A stretch of 59,373 nt of DNA from Silene noctiflora (GCA_009801015.1 VHZZ01000005.1:52744-112116), one strand, 5' to 3'. Shown: positions 1 to 13,600, counted from the stretch's first letter. Numbers and translations: made by a program. The notes: generated from the letters alone by a model not told the origin.

Positions 1-122
1 TTAATGAAAAAGGGCAGATGGTGCACTAAAATGAAAGTTCAGGGGTACCATGTGCACATTCTTAAAAGCAGGGGTACCACGTGAATTAAGCCAAATCTCA
101 GAGGCACCACGTGAATTATCCC
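1..122. repeat. Fragment of a GGTACCACGTGAATT-type repeat
   Basis: Three imperfect units with the core GGTACCAYGTG or GGCACCACGTGAATT occur at the left edge. The same wording forms the long terminal inverted repeats of the element at 45574-46110, so this is probably a piece of the same transposon family cut by the window edge. No gene is seen in 123-505. Confidence 0.45.
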
Positions 123-505
123 TTTATTTTATTTGATAAAGATATTTTAATCATACGTAAACAAAATTAGACATTAAATGCAAAATTATAACTAAGTTAA
201 TTGTCCCGTTGTAACGTACAGGTGGTCAAACTAGTTTTTATTTAAATGAAGTTAAAAGTTTAAGAATTTCATTTCCGGTGTACCGACTAAACAAGCAAGA
301 AGGTAAACTCTACGTAAATTTTTATCAAGTTGCCATACAAAATTTCTTTAGGCCGTTGACTTTTGACTACGTTTGGGTCAACGTACCTCTTTCCTTGTTT
401 TTTCTCTTAAATCTACTGAAATTTCATGTCTTTTTCTGTGTATATTATCATTCAACAAGGAAACACTCTTTCTTGTGTCATACCAACAAGTAATAGAAAG
501 AGTAG

Positions 506-660
506 TGGCGGATTTAGGGAAGCTCGTCCCTGCTGCCCAAGAAAAAAATCGAAAATTTTAGTTAAAATTTTCGAATTTTTTCAAAATTATATTATGACAT
601 TACTTGTTCGCCCCTGCTGAAACTTTCTCCCCATAATCGTAAATCCGGGCTCTGCTGCTG
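506..660. mobile_element. Small non-autonomous DNA transposon (GGCGGATT family)
   Basis: The left end reads TGGCGGATTTAGGGA and the right end, read on the other strand, carries a similar GGATTTACG-containing terminus. The flanks AGAAAGAGTAG (495-505) and AGAATGAGTAG (661-671) differ at one base, so they look like an 11-bp target duplication. The inside has no coding content. The class is uncertain: the termini resemble the GGCGGA hAT ends found elsewhere in the window, but the duplication is longer than 8 bp. Confidence 0.45.
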
Positions 661-955
661 AGAATGAGTAGGTTTAGAAACGATCGTCATTCATCTGACT
701 AGTCGACACATTTGAACTAATTAAAAACCTTCGATTTTTTTTTAAAGTTACTATTGTTCATTTGTATAATTGTCCGCTAATTTCGAATCCTTGTTCCGTC
801 AGGCCTACTCGGCACTACATCATCAATTTGACCAAGTGTTTGGACGTGTCATTTCTGTATATTATTATGCTAGTTGTTATCCTCCATTAATATTTACCCA
901 TTCTTGTGAATTTACTCCAAGAAAAATCTAATTAAATTAAAAAATTAAACTAAAA

Positions 956-3900
956 ATGGAAAATGATGAAACCCTTTTGCTCCATATAGCAGCTCGTTAT
1001 GGAGACATGGATTACCTTAGACAAGCTTTAGTTACTCAACCCGTCGAGGAGTTCTTCACTCTGTCTCCGACCGACGACGGCCACTACAACATCATCCATG
1101 TCGCGGTGTTATGTCTACAACAAGAATTCATAAGAGAATTACTCAACAAATTGCCACCTTGGGCCGTACACCACCTCATTTCGCAACAAGACACCACCGA
1201 ATTTAAAATAAACGCGGTGCACTATGCTGCTTTACGAGGTGATGTCGAGATTCTTAGGCTACTACTCAACTTCTACGGGTCCTCACCCTCGTCCTCGTCC
1301 TCAGACGTGTCCATTGAAAAGCCGTGGCTAGCCTTGGATGCGCAGGGGAGCACGCCGTTACTAAGGGCTCTTGAACAAGGGAAAGAAGAGTGTGCATTGG
1401 AAATAATGTCTATGGATATGGAAGTGCTTTGTAATATGGTGAATGATAAAGGGACTAGCCCTCTTCTTGAGGCGGTTCGATGTCGGTGTCCGAAAGTTGC
1501 TGTGAAAATATTAACGTCCGGTCATGGTTATAGTACTAGTGGTGATGATGGCCGGTTAACACCCCTTGATCTTGCACCCAATTCCACAGGTTTGTACGTT
1601 TTCTTGTGTGAACGCATATTTATATTAGATGGTTGACCATACGACCAGGGGCGGATCTTGAAATAAAAAATAAAGGCGAACACTTAATGTGTCGTATGTA
1701 AATACTTACATTCAACCACCGAGTCTGCCTAAATATTACTCCGTATCAGCTAACTGAGTTGTATTTGTGATCTGCAGAAGAAGTTTGCAGTCTGCTGCTA
1801 GAGAAGCACCCTGAAATGCTAAAAAAAGTTGATGAATTCGGTATAACCTTGCTCCATGTATGGGTGAGGATAGGCTATGTTTGGGCATTCCAGCTACTTA
1901 TAGAGCGCCAAGAGCGGGAAGCAACGTCTGTTTGGAGAAAAGATTATATTGACCTTCTATGTGCGCCCGAGGTTGGAGGAAACAACCCTTTACATGTGGC
2001 AGCCACCCTATTCAATGATGAAACAGTCGAGGTTGTGCAGCTTCTCGTAGAGGCTTATATTAAGGCGTATGAGATAGAAAAGGGAGAGATTCTTCGGATA
2101 AGCCCTTGGAGACGAGAAAATGTTAAGGGAGAGACGCCTCTAATGAAAGCCTTGATCAATCGAAATGAAGAACTTGCACTTTACTTCTTGACATTGGATT
2201 TGGAGAGTTTGGTTTTGTATGAATCCAGGAGTGTTCTGTATTGTGCCGTATCTCATGGATGCGGTCGTGCAGTAGAAAAGATGTTAATGTCTATTGATCC
2301 TTCAACTTTCAAGCATAAAAGTTGGCTTACCAGGAATGATGATGATAATGGCCAGAATGTCCTGCATGCTGCTCCGAATTGTACAGGTAACATATTACTT
2401 TTCTTCTGTTCTTATAACCCGTATTTTACAAGGTACGAGAAAAGAACAATGATACAGCGTCACTGGATCGTACAAAAATTCTGTATCACCTAATCACCTT
2501 CTCATATGCATTATGTCGACTGCACAGAACCTGCAAATAATGCAGGATAAAAGAAATTTACTAAAAACTACCAAACGAGATTATTTTCTGTTTTAGACGT
2601 TAAATGACGATTATTAGGGAATACCTTCCAATTTTAATGTAATCTAATAAAATGGACTTGATTCTACAGAGAGAACAGCCAATTTGTTACTGGATATACT
2701 ACCATGGCTGATCAACGAGCCTGACGTAAATGGAAAGAGACCTATTGATACCGCATCAGAAGTTGGAACAGCGTGGCTCATAGAATTGTTTCTGAAGAAA
2801 AACCCTTCCTCAATCAGTAGTGCACCTTATGCTTGGACTTATGCTTGTAAAAATGGTCATTTAGCGGCTATTGATGCCTTCATTAACCACTGTCCGGACT
2901 TCAGAAAACTGTGTCTTGAACTGAGAGACACCCCATTGCACTACATCAAATTTCGAGCTTACAGAGAGTACAAGGAGTTTATAGCAATTCCGATGATTGA
3001 AGAGATGAGAAATGTTGTTGATTTCAAAGGTGCAACACCTTTGCATCGTGCCATAGGCCGCAAGGACATAATCTTCACTGAAGTACTGCTAGCTACTGAC
3101 AGGGTGGATAGAAGCATCAGGGATAAAAAGGGTAAAACTGCCGTAGATTTGCTAGTAGAGATATGCAACCAAGACAGCGAATGGGTATGTCAACCTCTAC
3201 CAAACATGTTAGCTCTTATTCATGAGAAATCGGATGCACATAGTCTAGCTCATGTGTTAGAAAAACATGTTATGCTTAAAGTTAAATTTATTACTCTTCT
3301 ATAGACGATCTTACATGTGAGACCAACCAAAATCTTAAATAATGGTTTATTCGCATATATTAACTTGTCTCATATAAGTTCCATAAAAATTACTGCAGGA
3401 TGCAATGTGCAAACGCGTTGGTATAAACCCTCGATTAAGGACAACATACATTCAACCGACTAATCTCAATTTAGGAAGAGCTACAAACCAACCCTCTGCC
3501 TCTTCTCCTGGAGAAATGCGAAGCACATTATCAGTAGTAGCAGCGCTTCTTGCAACCCTCACATTCGCTGCAGGGTTCACGCTTCCAGGCGGGTTCAACA
3601 ATGATACAGGAATTGCCACATTATCCGGAAAGGGAGCATTCATAGTGTTCATCCTAGCAGACACATACGCTATGTGTTGTGCCATGTTTGTGCTCTTCTG
3701 CCTCATCTGGTCTATGGTTTGCGACAGTGACAAGTCTCTCCTTCTCATTGATCGCAGTGTGCTCGTACTTATGCAATCCCTTTATGGAACCCTGCTTGCG
3801 TTTATGACAGGAGTGTATACAGTCATAGCACACAAGTCCTTATGGGCAGCCATTCTTGTGTTTGTGATGTGCTCTCTCGTCGCGATTTCGGCCAACAGGA

Positions 3901-4197
3901 CTATCTTGTATAAGCTGCTTGATAAGTTAGTTCCTTCAGCTGACAGGAAAGTCCATAATCATGTCCGATCCTTGGAAGAGGTAATGTGTTTTTATTAGCA
4001 GCATTTTTAATAGATGTGGTCATATGACTTGGAAAACAGGTCAATGAGTCTGGTTTCAGGTCGGTTTATTTCAGGTTCGAGTCATTCAAAATTTAAATTA
4101 GTGGTTACTTGGTTTGCTTCTGTTATAACATAAAGCCTACAATATTTTTCAGGGGCATCACTTACAACATACATATACCGAGATGAAAATCGAATGA
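956..4197 (+). CDS. Ankyrin-repeat membrane protein with C-terminal PGG domain
   Basis: Five exons join in frame (956-1589, 1778-2386, 2670-3268, 3399-3980, 4153-4197) to give about 822 residues. The first 600 residues hold ankyrin-like units, for example HVAVLCLQQEFIRELL, GETPLMKALINRNEELA and GATPLHRAIGRKDII. Exon 4 carries the PGG domain (MRSTLSVVAALLATLTFAAG then TLPGGF near residues 675-680), followed by hydrophobic stretches that would make about four membrane segments. This is the layout of the ACD6/ITN1 family, plant plasma-membrane or ER proteins linked to immunity and salt responses. The start is the first ATG of the frame, in an A-rich context. Intron 1 (1590-1777) contains a GGCGGATCTTG transposon scrap near 1647. 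The first three introns each follow an ankyrin block, and reading through any of them would truncate the protein before PGG. Exact function is unknown. The last 15-codon exon is the least certain part. Confidence 0.82.
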
Positions 4198-4845
4198 CAA
4201 ATGGCTGAATCCACAACTGGAAACGAGATAGTATGGACGGTGTAAACGCGTACTTAATACTCCCTACATAGTTTTTTCTCGGTTTACAATTTCTACAACT
4301 TTATATCTAAATCCGCTATATATTATGTTTCCCGTCAACTTTTTTCTTTCCTTACGTTTTAGTTTTCTCGGTCATTGAAGGTTTCTCACAACAGTCACAA
4401 GTCACAAGTCACAAGTAACAACCACGGATACTTCATGGAACGGATTCATCATTCACGCCGCTAGTCATAAGTTCGATATGATCCTAGTCCTGATTTTTGT
4501 CATGCTTAAGACTAGATGAATTCTTATGGACCGATATCATCAACGTTGGCCACATAAGGAAATCTCCGATCTAAAGTGATTAAATTAAACAAACAATAAT
4601 TCGGTGACACCCTATCATTATATTCCTCGAAAGATAATCACTAATAATGTCAAAAAGAAAATCGCCACGGATTAATAGACCTTTGAGTTGAGATACCACA
4701 ACACGTAGAAAGTGCAAACAAAACTCAAGAGACGTGTGAAGAGGTTTCTTTTTATTTATCGTTTGGCAGCTCAGTTCAGTTCAGCTCAGCTCAGATCTAT
4801 TCGCAATTCAGTTCAGTTCGGTTTAGTTTATCTCTTAAAAATTAA
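4198..4845. other. Intergenic spacer after the ankyrin gene
   Basis: This holds the probable 3' UTR of the ankyrin gene followed by AT-rich sequence. No coding signal is seen. Degenerate TCAGTTCAGCTCAG units at 4768-4830 lead into the MITE at 4846. Confidence 0.4.
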
Positions 4846-4991
4846 GGCCTTATTCTTTTGGACTTAATTTCAGTTCATTTCAGTTCAGTTCTATTCAATT
4901 CAAGTTTAGTTCAGCTTCATTCAGTTCAGCTCAGCACCATTAAGTCCCGTTCAATTCAGTTTAGACGGTTTCAGTCCAAAAGAACAAGGTC
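4846..4991. mobile_element. MITE with GAACTGAACT subterminal repeats, copy 1
   Basis: The termini GGCCTTATTCTTTTGGACT and, in reverse complement, GACCTTGTTCTTTTGGACT form an inverted repeat of about 19 bp. The body is made of TTCAGTTCA-type short repeats. Related copies lie at 26248-26412, about 28611-28717, and from 59149. The target duplication could not be settled. Confidence 0.55.
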
Positions 4992-5440
4992 ACTCTTACT
5001 TCAGCTCCCGGGTAATCTTTGCGCTTTTTATTATCGATATCCATTTCTCTTAAAACCATTGTAACCGTAAAATGGATCCAAAACTATACTTTGTATAGTA
5101 CTCCGTATTTATACTTCTTATTACGGAGTACTAACCAACCGGGTATATGAATTGCTTTAAATCCATTTCAGGCTTTTAACATCTCAAATTAGGATTTAAT
5201 TTTTTTTTTATTTTTTTTCTGATTTAGGTGTTCCATTAACTACAATATTTATATTTTCTATAAGACGATTTTACACAAATATTAATATAAATAACTAGTT
5301 AACTGACTTAAATATACCTAAAGTAACTACTTATTTTTTGGTTTTAAATGTCAAACGGTTTTACATAAGACTTTCTCATTATTAAAAGACTTTTCTTTAA
5401 CTGTTTATATATGTCATTATGTGTATTTCTTCATTTTACC

Positions 5441-5545
5441 AAAAATGTCGTAATTTAGTAGTTAAGAAAAAAGTATAATAAACAATAGGTCCCAAGTTCG
5501 ACTCCTTCCACCCCCATTAATGCACACTGCCCTTATGGCTCATTT

Positions 5546-5583
<38 letters not shown>
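5441..5583 (+). mobile_element. SINE-like element with 3' poly(A)
   Basis: A tRNA-like A-box word (TTTAGTAGTTAAG, near 5455) and a B-box word (AGTTCGACTCC, near 5495) are followed by a short body and a run of about 37 A. This is the layout of a Pol III-derived SINE. No clear target duplication was found, so this is inferred from promoter words plus tail. Confidence 0.4.
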
Positions 5584-5585
<2 letters not shown>

Positions 5586-6586
5586 TGGAAGTGTATATGG
5601 GTATTTCCTCACTTTTTTTCTTTTATTATTAACCATCATTTTACTTATCAATACGCGTCAAAATAAAAAAAAGTTGGAAGTTGGAAGCGATTATTTTATA
5701 CTTTGTGCGTACCAATTTCATCGTTAAACACAAACATATAAACCATTTTATTTATTTTGATAATCAACTTATCACGCATCATTTTACTTTCATTTTTCAA
5801 ACAATAAAATGTTCTAATAATAAATTTATTTTGAAACCGTTTCGCCCCATATTAATATTCCATTATTCCAATATAATTTAGATATGGATTAGTTTATTAA
5901 GAGGTGAGACAGAAAGAGACGTAAACGGTGAGATTTTAATAATATTCAAAACCCAAAATTGCACTCCATTTTTTCTTCAATTATCTCATCATTCTTACTC
6001 CATCTTCTTCAATCTTTCTCTCCACTACTTTCCTCTCTTATAGGTTGCCTAAATTTCACCACCTTTATCCAATCTTTCTATCTACCCTTTTAATTTCTTG
6101 ATTTTGATTTAACTACATATAATTAGTCCTGTAAATAAGCAGATTAAATTGATTTTTTTATCTTGGTTTTTAAAAATTCTGACTTTTTAGGGTTTTAATT
6201 TGTTGAAGTTTCAATCTTTTGTTATTGGGTTCAAGAAAATTGTGTTTTAATGTTACTTACTTGATCAATTAATTGATTGTTTTTCTGGGTTTTTTAAAAA
6301 TTCTGACTTTTTAGGGTTTTAATTAGTTTTTTTGTACCAAAAACTTGTTAAAGATAATCTTTAGTTAATGGGTTCAAGAAATTTGTGTTGTGTTGTTAAA
6401 TACTTGATTAATTAGTAAAAGGGTGTGAAAAAATTGAGGATTTTTAGAGAAATCATGGGTTGATTTCTTGAATTTGTGATCAAGAAGTTAATGATTGAAT
6501 TGGGGGAATTGAATTGGAGAAAATTCATTAAGAATAATTGAAAAAGATTGGATTTTCCTGTGGTTTTTGTCTTTTGGAAGGTACTT
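5584..6586 (+). promoter_or_regulatory. Upstream region and 5' leader of the ATG18F-type gene
   Basis: AT-rich sequence gives way near 5950 to a CT-rich stretch (many TCTTC and CTTTC words up to about 6080), typical of plant transcript starts. It is followed by a T-rich leader. GGTTTT-AAAAATTCTGAC is repeated at about 6166 and 6292. No TATA box can be assigned with confidence. Confidence 0.35.
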
Positions 6587-9500
6587 ATGTATAATGAAGG
6601 GCAAAAACCGGCAAACGGGTTCTTACCGAGCTCGTTCCGGGCGATATCGGGTTATCTGAGGATTGTATCCTCTGGTGCTTCTACTGTTGCGTCTGGTGTT
6701 CGGTCAGCTGCTCACTCAATTGCAGCTGATAAGGGGGATAATGATGCTACTAGTGATCAGGTTCGGGTTTATATTCCCTCCGCCTCAGTCATTTGTTTAT
6801 TTTTTACAGTTTTCCATGTCGCTTTTGGTTTCGTATAGTTGAATATATGTTGTAACTTGAGTGTAGTTTAGTATTAGGTTGTTGTAAGAGTGATTTAGTT
6901 ATATTGACATTGCATATTTGGAGATTCTGTTGACATTGCATATTTGGAGATTTTGTTGGTTGAGAATTGTGTTCTTGAAGTGTTTGTTTGAGGTACAAAT
7001 GATTCAAGTGAGGGGTTATAGTAAGAGTAAAATGGTTATCAAGTTTGTTGTATGCTACTCATTTCGTTCAAGCTATTCCATACATTTGATTAAAATACAC
7101 CTCACATATATTGAATGAACGTTTGGAGTTGTCTTGAACGGGGGGAGTAGTATTGATGATGTAGTTGTCATTTAGACATTACAGAATATGATATTGTGTA
7201 AATGGTAACTATATTTGGTTGAGTTGATATGGTGTTGTGGACTTCTATGGAAAGGTAATCTTGTACATGAAGTCATGAAAGATGGAATTGGTTTAGATTG
7301 GATTTGGGATCTTTGAGGAATGAGAAATGTTATTGAACAATCGGCTTTATGTTTTGTGTAATTTCGAGTCAAAGCCCAAGAGCTTGTTGAAACTTAAGTT
7401 TCCTGTGAATGGAAATGGTGATGTTGGCTAGGGTCCAAGGACGAAGCTTCTAACCGGTGTTTAGAGATGATTGCAAGTAAGGGCATGGGTTTAGTTGTTA
7501 TTATTATATGCAATTTATAAGGTGCTGCTAACAGGATTTTCTCTGGACTGTTGTGTTGCTTTCTTGACTTAAAAGTTACAAGGGTTGAGGGTTATTTGAA
7601 TGGATTTGAAGGTTTCTGCCACCATTAAGTTGCAACTATTCTACTACGAGTTCATCTTTTTGTTGCTCCTGGTTTCACGTCCCACGGAAGTTTTTTTGGA
7701 TACTGAGGATCACGAAGGATTTATTGAGTTTTTGGGTGTCTCTTATTTGTGAGGCGATGACATATGTTGATTTGCTGCTTGATTCCTTTGTTCTTTGGAT
7801 TTTGGGCAACATTCCACAGGCTCCTTAAAGAATGGCCAACACAAGTACAATACGGGATTGATACTAAGCTTCCTCAAATCATGAGTATGTGTTTGAAACA
7901 CAAACATTGTTTTATAGATGACCATGTGAAACAAAGTTGACAGTATGTGCTCCCCCAAATCACATTTCATCTTAGATCTCTGCCTCTCTGGACTGCTAGC
8001 CTGATCGGAAATGTTGTCTCTTTGAGCTTTGCCTTCATTTAGGACAGTGCTAGTCTGCTCTCACATTTTGTCCCAAACTTGCCACTGGGGGTTGCGTGTT
8101 ATCTTAATATTTTATTTGATACAGATTACTCAGTGATGTTTTTAGCTATGGAGGAATGAAGGATGGCTCACTATGGTGGTTTTATATCCATAAGCCCTAT
8201 GGTACTTGATTTGACTTGTATATAGATATAGAGGGGAGGATTTGCTCCTGTATTAAATATGAGCTTAAGTTACTGGCTTGTGCAGATACTGATAAAACAT
8301 TGTTAATTGATAATAACCACCTTTGATAGCGTTGACTTCAAAAACCGTAGAAATTGTGTATATTTGATGTAATTTATGATGTCAAAGTCTTTAAGAAATA
8401 GCTTTATTTTCTGTAATGTGGTATGTGAGTACTGCATTTGGTGATCTAGGTGCTAATTTCTGAATGGTCTAGAGTTTATGGAGTTTACTCTCTATTTCTA
8501 TTTTTTGATTTTTTGCATTAGTAATACCTTATTGTGACGGTAGTGGAATTCATCTTCGTGCTTTCATTAGGGATTGCGTCCACTGTCATTTTTTCTTATC
8601 TGTCACCAATCTTTGACATCTTTTCTCAAGCTGAATAGCTTTACCATGATTTGTTTTTTCTTCCTCTGGGATAAGGACTTCATTAAAATTTATTGACACT
8701 TACGAAGGTGCTATGGGCTGGATTCGATAAGGTGGAAGTTGAGAGAGATTTCACTCGGCAGGTCTTGCTATTAGGCTACCGATCTGGTTTTCAGGTATGG
8801 GACGTGGAGGATGCACAAAATATCCGTGAGCTGGTTTCTAGATATGATGGTCCTGCTTCTTTTCTGCAAATGCTCCCAAAGCCATCATCCACTCTAGTTC
8901 GCGAGGACAAATTTTCTGACAGTCGTCCTCTGCTGGTAGTTTATACAGATGGATCTTTCCTGAAGGATGTGAAAGGCGCTTATCAGAATGGAAACATTTC
9001 TAAGATCCATGATTCTGACTCTGGGCTCTGTGGCCCATCAACTGTACGATTTTATTCTCTGGCGTCTCATTCCGATGTACGTGTGTTGAAGTTCAGATCG
9101 GCTGTCTATTCGGTTAGATGCAGTTCTCGGGTTATTGCTGTTTCTCAGGCAGCTCAGGTATTTGTTATTCACGTGTTGAGATTTCCATGTAACATATTTC
9201 ATTTACACAATTGAATTTAAAAGCATCATATTTTAATATGTGCTGAGAATTCCATGTCACATATCTCATTCACACAATTTAATTTAAAGGCATGATATTA
9301 TAAATTGAGGTAATTTTGTGTTTATAACTTAATATTGTAAAAATATGATTCTCTAATCATTCTTCCATATAAAGATTTATTAAGACGAATTTTGAAGCTC
9401 GTTATGCTTTGTTTTGTTTGGTAAAATAATTATACTCCGAGAGGTCAAATATGGTGCAAAAAGGGGATTGATTATACAATTTTCTGAAAGTTCAGGTCAT

Positions 9501-12500
9501 CTTACTGTTAACTCCTTTAAAACTAGTCTGATTATTTAATGATATCCAGTCTTTTTTGCTCTTAGGTACACTGTTTCAATGCTGCTACTTTGGAAAGGGA
9601 ATATACCATTCTCACCAACCCAATTGCTACTACCAATCCCGGTTCCGAAGGAGTAGGATATGGACCGCTTGCTCTTGGTCCCAGATGGCTGGCATATAGT
9701 GGAAGTCCTGTTGGTGTCTCAGATGCTGTTTCTGTTAGTCCACAGCAATTAACCACGTCAGCAACTTTCTCGAGTCCTGGTTCAAATGGCAGCCGTGTTG
9801 CTCTTTATGCAAAGGAGTCGAGCAAGCATCTTGCTTCCGGAATAGCTACCCTTGGAGACAAAGGGTATAAGAAGCTGTCTAGATATTGCTCCGATCTGCG
9901 GCCTGGTGCTACTTACATCGTCCAATCTGGAGGTAATGGAGGGAGATCCAATGGCTCTATCAACAGTCATCTGTCTCACACAGATAGCATTGGAATGGTG
10001 AGCATCTTTTGCTTTCAATTATTCTTTTAACATTTTCAGTTTTTTCCTGTATTATGTAAACTCACTTTTCAGCTAAAGGTGTGTATGATGATTGTGACTG
10101 TTATTGCTTTGGTATTGGCTATCTATACAAATCTTTCTTCCCGCCTTCTCTCTTGTGGTTTCTGTCTCTTCTTCTAGTACGATTTGGATTTGGATTTCAA
10201 GTGAGCACTCTGTCAGTTGATCTTCTATAGTCATATGTTGTAGGTCTGATTAATACCCTTTCTTGTTATATCATACAGCTCTCTGCCGTCTAAATGTCGA
10301 TCATTTTGCACTCTCAGGTCATTGTGAAAGATGTTGTAACAAAAGCTGTGATTGCACAATTTCGGGCGCACAAAAACCATATCTCAGCATTATGTTTTGA
10401 TCCCAGTGGTACACTTTTGGTGACTGCTTCAGTTCAGGGTCATAGCATCAATGTTTTTCGTATATTGCCTGTACTCCCTGGAGCTTCCTCCGAGTCTGAT
10501 ACCAGTAAATCCTACGTTCATCTCTACAAACTCCAACGTGGTCTTACAAATGCGGTGAGGTTATTATCCTTGGTAGTTGTACTATTCTGGACTCTGGAGT
10601 CATACTGCTACTATTCTTCATATTACCCTCTTAACTTTGTTGTCATTTGACTCTCCAACATGGTTGTGACGTCTTGACTCCGCATTTTAAAAAACACGAG
10701 GCTCTAAAATAGCTGAGTCTGATATTTAGACACGCACTAGTGCTGGATACATGTAACCTGAGTAACATAGTCGTAATCACTCTTGCTACAAGGGGTGTAA
10801 TTTGTCATCTTTCTGCTGTTTACCCACATTTTTCCTTTCCTCGTTTGTCAGATTATACAAGACATAACTTTCAGCGACGATAGCCGATGGGTCATGATAA
10901 GTTCTTCCAGGGGCACAAATCATTTGTTTGCTATTTCTCCATTTGGTGGACCTGTGAATCTCCCATTTGCAGATGACAGTAATGGACCGGGTTTCACAAG
11001 CAACCCAGCTGTTCGATGGTTGCCTAAACCTATTGGTCAGATGTCTAATGACAGGACCCACCTCTCATCCGGGCCTCCGATCACGCTGTCCGTTGTTAGC
11101 CGGATAAGGAATGGAACCAACGGTTGGAGAGGCACTGTAAACAATGCCGCAGCTGTCGCAACAGGCAAGAACAGTTCTTTGTCTGGTGCTATAGCTGCAA
11201 CTTTTCGTGTATGTGAAGATAATGATATTAACTCTTTGAAGCCAAGGTATAATCTGCTAGTGTTCACTCCTGCCGGTTGCTTGATCCAGTATGCATTAAG
11301 AGTCTCCCTTGGTCTAGACACTGAAGTATCATCTCTTGGTCCTGGAAATGATTCAAAATTAGTTGTCGAGGCCACACAGAAGTGGAACATATGTCAGAAA
11401 CGGAGGGAACGAGATGATAATTGTGATATATACGGTGAAAACGGTAGTTTAGAGTCTAAAAAAATATTTGGTGAAGGGACTAAAAATCTTAATGGTGCCT
11501 ATCTCAATGGAAGACGTATACCCACTGGCTGCCCTGAAGAAAGAAATCATTTTTATATTTCACAAGCTGAGTTGCAAATGCACGAACAGCAAGTACCACT
11601 TTGGGCCAAATCACAGGTATTGGAAATATTTCTTGGTGCCCAGACCACTTATTATGTTTACCTTGACTTTTTATTATGTTTCACTCCCCATTTGCTTTTC
11701 ACTTCTCTTTTGTTATATTTTCGTATTTTGGGGTGTGCGATCACCCGTGGATTAAGGCTCTGATGTTGTTGCTCAGACCACTTAGTCTCCGGCCGGTTAT
11801 GTTATAAGTCCATTATAATTTATGCAGATTTACTTCCACACGATGATGTTCAATGGTACCAAACTAGATGTAGAACATGCTTCAGGGGAAATTGAGATTG
11901 AAAGAATTTCCAGCTGTGCTATTGAAGCAAGACGCAAGAATTTGGTCCCTGTTTTTTATCATCTGGACAGTCCCAAGTCAGCAATAGCAAGGTATTTCCT
12001 TGATCTCTTGTTTATAACTGTTTACCAATGCTACTAGAGGAGGCAAATGGGTCAATTAGGGTCGGGTCATTTAGGGTTTGTCACACATTCCGTTTCGGAT
12101 CAGGTCATTTTGGGTTTCAGGACAGTTTAATTGCTCCTCTTATCGAAATGAACAGTTTCTTGTACTGATGTTGGTTAGCTTTTACTTGCTCAGTGTTGGC
12201 ACTCCAGATGGCAAGGTTGAGTCACAGCTGTTGCATCAAAGATCAAGCGTTTCACGAAATGGTCATCTTCATAAAAATGCCAATGCTCTTGAGTTGCCGA
12301 CTGAAAATGGTGCTGAACTCCATAGTGAGATGGGAGAAGGCATTGATGGTGTACTGAAGCTTGCAAATAAAACCGTAGGCAATGTATATACTAATGACAG
12401 CCCTAAATGGAAACCAGAGCTTCAGATTGTAAATAGCAGAGATAAAGCACACTTGAAAATGGAGGCCAACCTCAACTTCGTAAATAGTCGCAATGAAGAC

Positions 12501-12548
12501 ATGAGAAAGGAGAACCAGCTTGAAGATGAACTTAATGAGTTTGATTAA
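6587..12548 (+). CDS. ATG18F: Plant ATG18F-type autophagy protein (WD40 PROPPIN plus BCAS3 region)
   Basis: Seven exons (6587-6760, 8708-9157, 9566-9997, 10318-10554, 10852-11616, 11828-11991, 12194-12548) join in frame to about 858 residues. ATG18 proteins are seven-bladed propellers that bind phosphoinositides and help autophagosome membranes form. The N-terminus (NGFLPSSFRAISGYL) and the blades (VLWAGFDKVEV, GYRSGFQVWDVED, HISALCFDPSGTLLVTASVQG) match the long plant f/g/h subgroup. The part after ISPFGGPVNLPF is the BCAS3-like region of that subgroup. The canonical phosphoinositide motif FRRG appears as LQRG (residues about 424-427), a known kind of divergence in this subgroup as I recall it. 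The acidic tail ends in LNEFD. The start is the first ATG; the frame is open upstream but without an ATG. The first intron is long (1.95 kb). ATG18F is favoured over G/H because of its neighbours, not by alignment. Confidence 0.85.
6761..8707 (+). other. Long first intron of the ATG18F-type gene
   Basis: The intron runs from GTTCGG at the 5' end to an ACGAAG acceptor. It is T-rich and unique-looking. The direct repeat TTGACATTGCATATTTGGAGATT at about 6903 and 6930 is the only structure I see. No hidden gene was recognised. Confidence 0.6.
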
Positions 12549-13600
12549 AGGTAATTTTGCTGCTTTAGTTGTTTCATTCTTTCTGCATTCTTGCTATCAA
12601 AATTTGTTGCACTGGTTTAGCTGGTAAAGTTATCGAGTTGTGGCACTCATGAGTCATGACTTGTTCTAAATCTCTCAACATCAAACCTGCAAAATTCTTG
12701 GATTCTAGGTTGTGAAGAGGGTCATTCTATTTGTTTGGACGGAATCACGTGAATGGTGAATGAAAAGTAGGTTGGTTTGCCACCCCAACAGAAACTTAGA
12801 AAGTGAAGTCCCAAATATTTAGACACCCAAGTCTATACCTCCCTAAAACACCTGATGACGATACGAACAAAACAGAAGGACCCATGTCCACAGGTAGCGA
12901 TGCATGTGTGCCAGTGGCGGTTTTCTTTCAACCAAGCTATTTGCTTTCTGAATATGAAACACACAGTTACCTCGTAGTATCATCCTAAGTAGGACTCTTA
13001 GCAAATAAGCAACTTAATATCCAAAGTTATTGCCAGTTTCCAAGTCCAACCTTGTTCACGTTGACGGTTTCATACCATGATTTGTGAAGTGTAGTAGTTT
13101 TTAGCTGTTCAAAATGCGCTAAATATTTATGATGGTGTTGGTTATGTTTCAATCTCTCAAATTTCTCGCTTCCTAAATTATTTTGCAGGTATTGGCATTC
13201 TTTTATTCGTGTGGTGCTTGTGAACTAAAGTGTGATGTCTATATTTTCGGTGGAATATGTAAAGAAAAATGAGGCTTAATGGTAAGAATCTGCTGGGACC
13301 AATAGCCCCATTGATATCTTTTGTGATGTTTCTTCTATTGAATTTGTATATAATAGTTGTGAGTTTATCTAATAAAGTAGTTAGTTGAACTCTGTAAATA
13401 TTAGCTGCTATAACTCGGTGTCTCGGTCTCTTCTGCAAACATTTTGCTTGTGAATTTGTTCCAGCCTGATTCGTGGAGCCATCTTTGTTCATGGTTCGAG
13501 AACTAACTGTAATTGAAGAAATCATGTTGTTTGATACTCTACTTTATCTTGGTCGGTTAGTCGCAACTGAACTTACTCGCTATTCATCGTCAAATGTGGG
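12549..13600 (+). other. 3' UTR and convergent spacer between ATG18F and DUF1995
   Basis: T-rich untranslated sequence, probably transcript tail of the upstream gene, up to about 13.6 kb. No coding signal or transposon end was recognised. The next gene converges on it from the minus strand. Confidence 0.4.
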
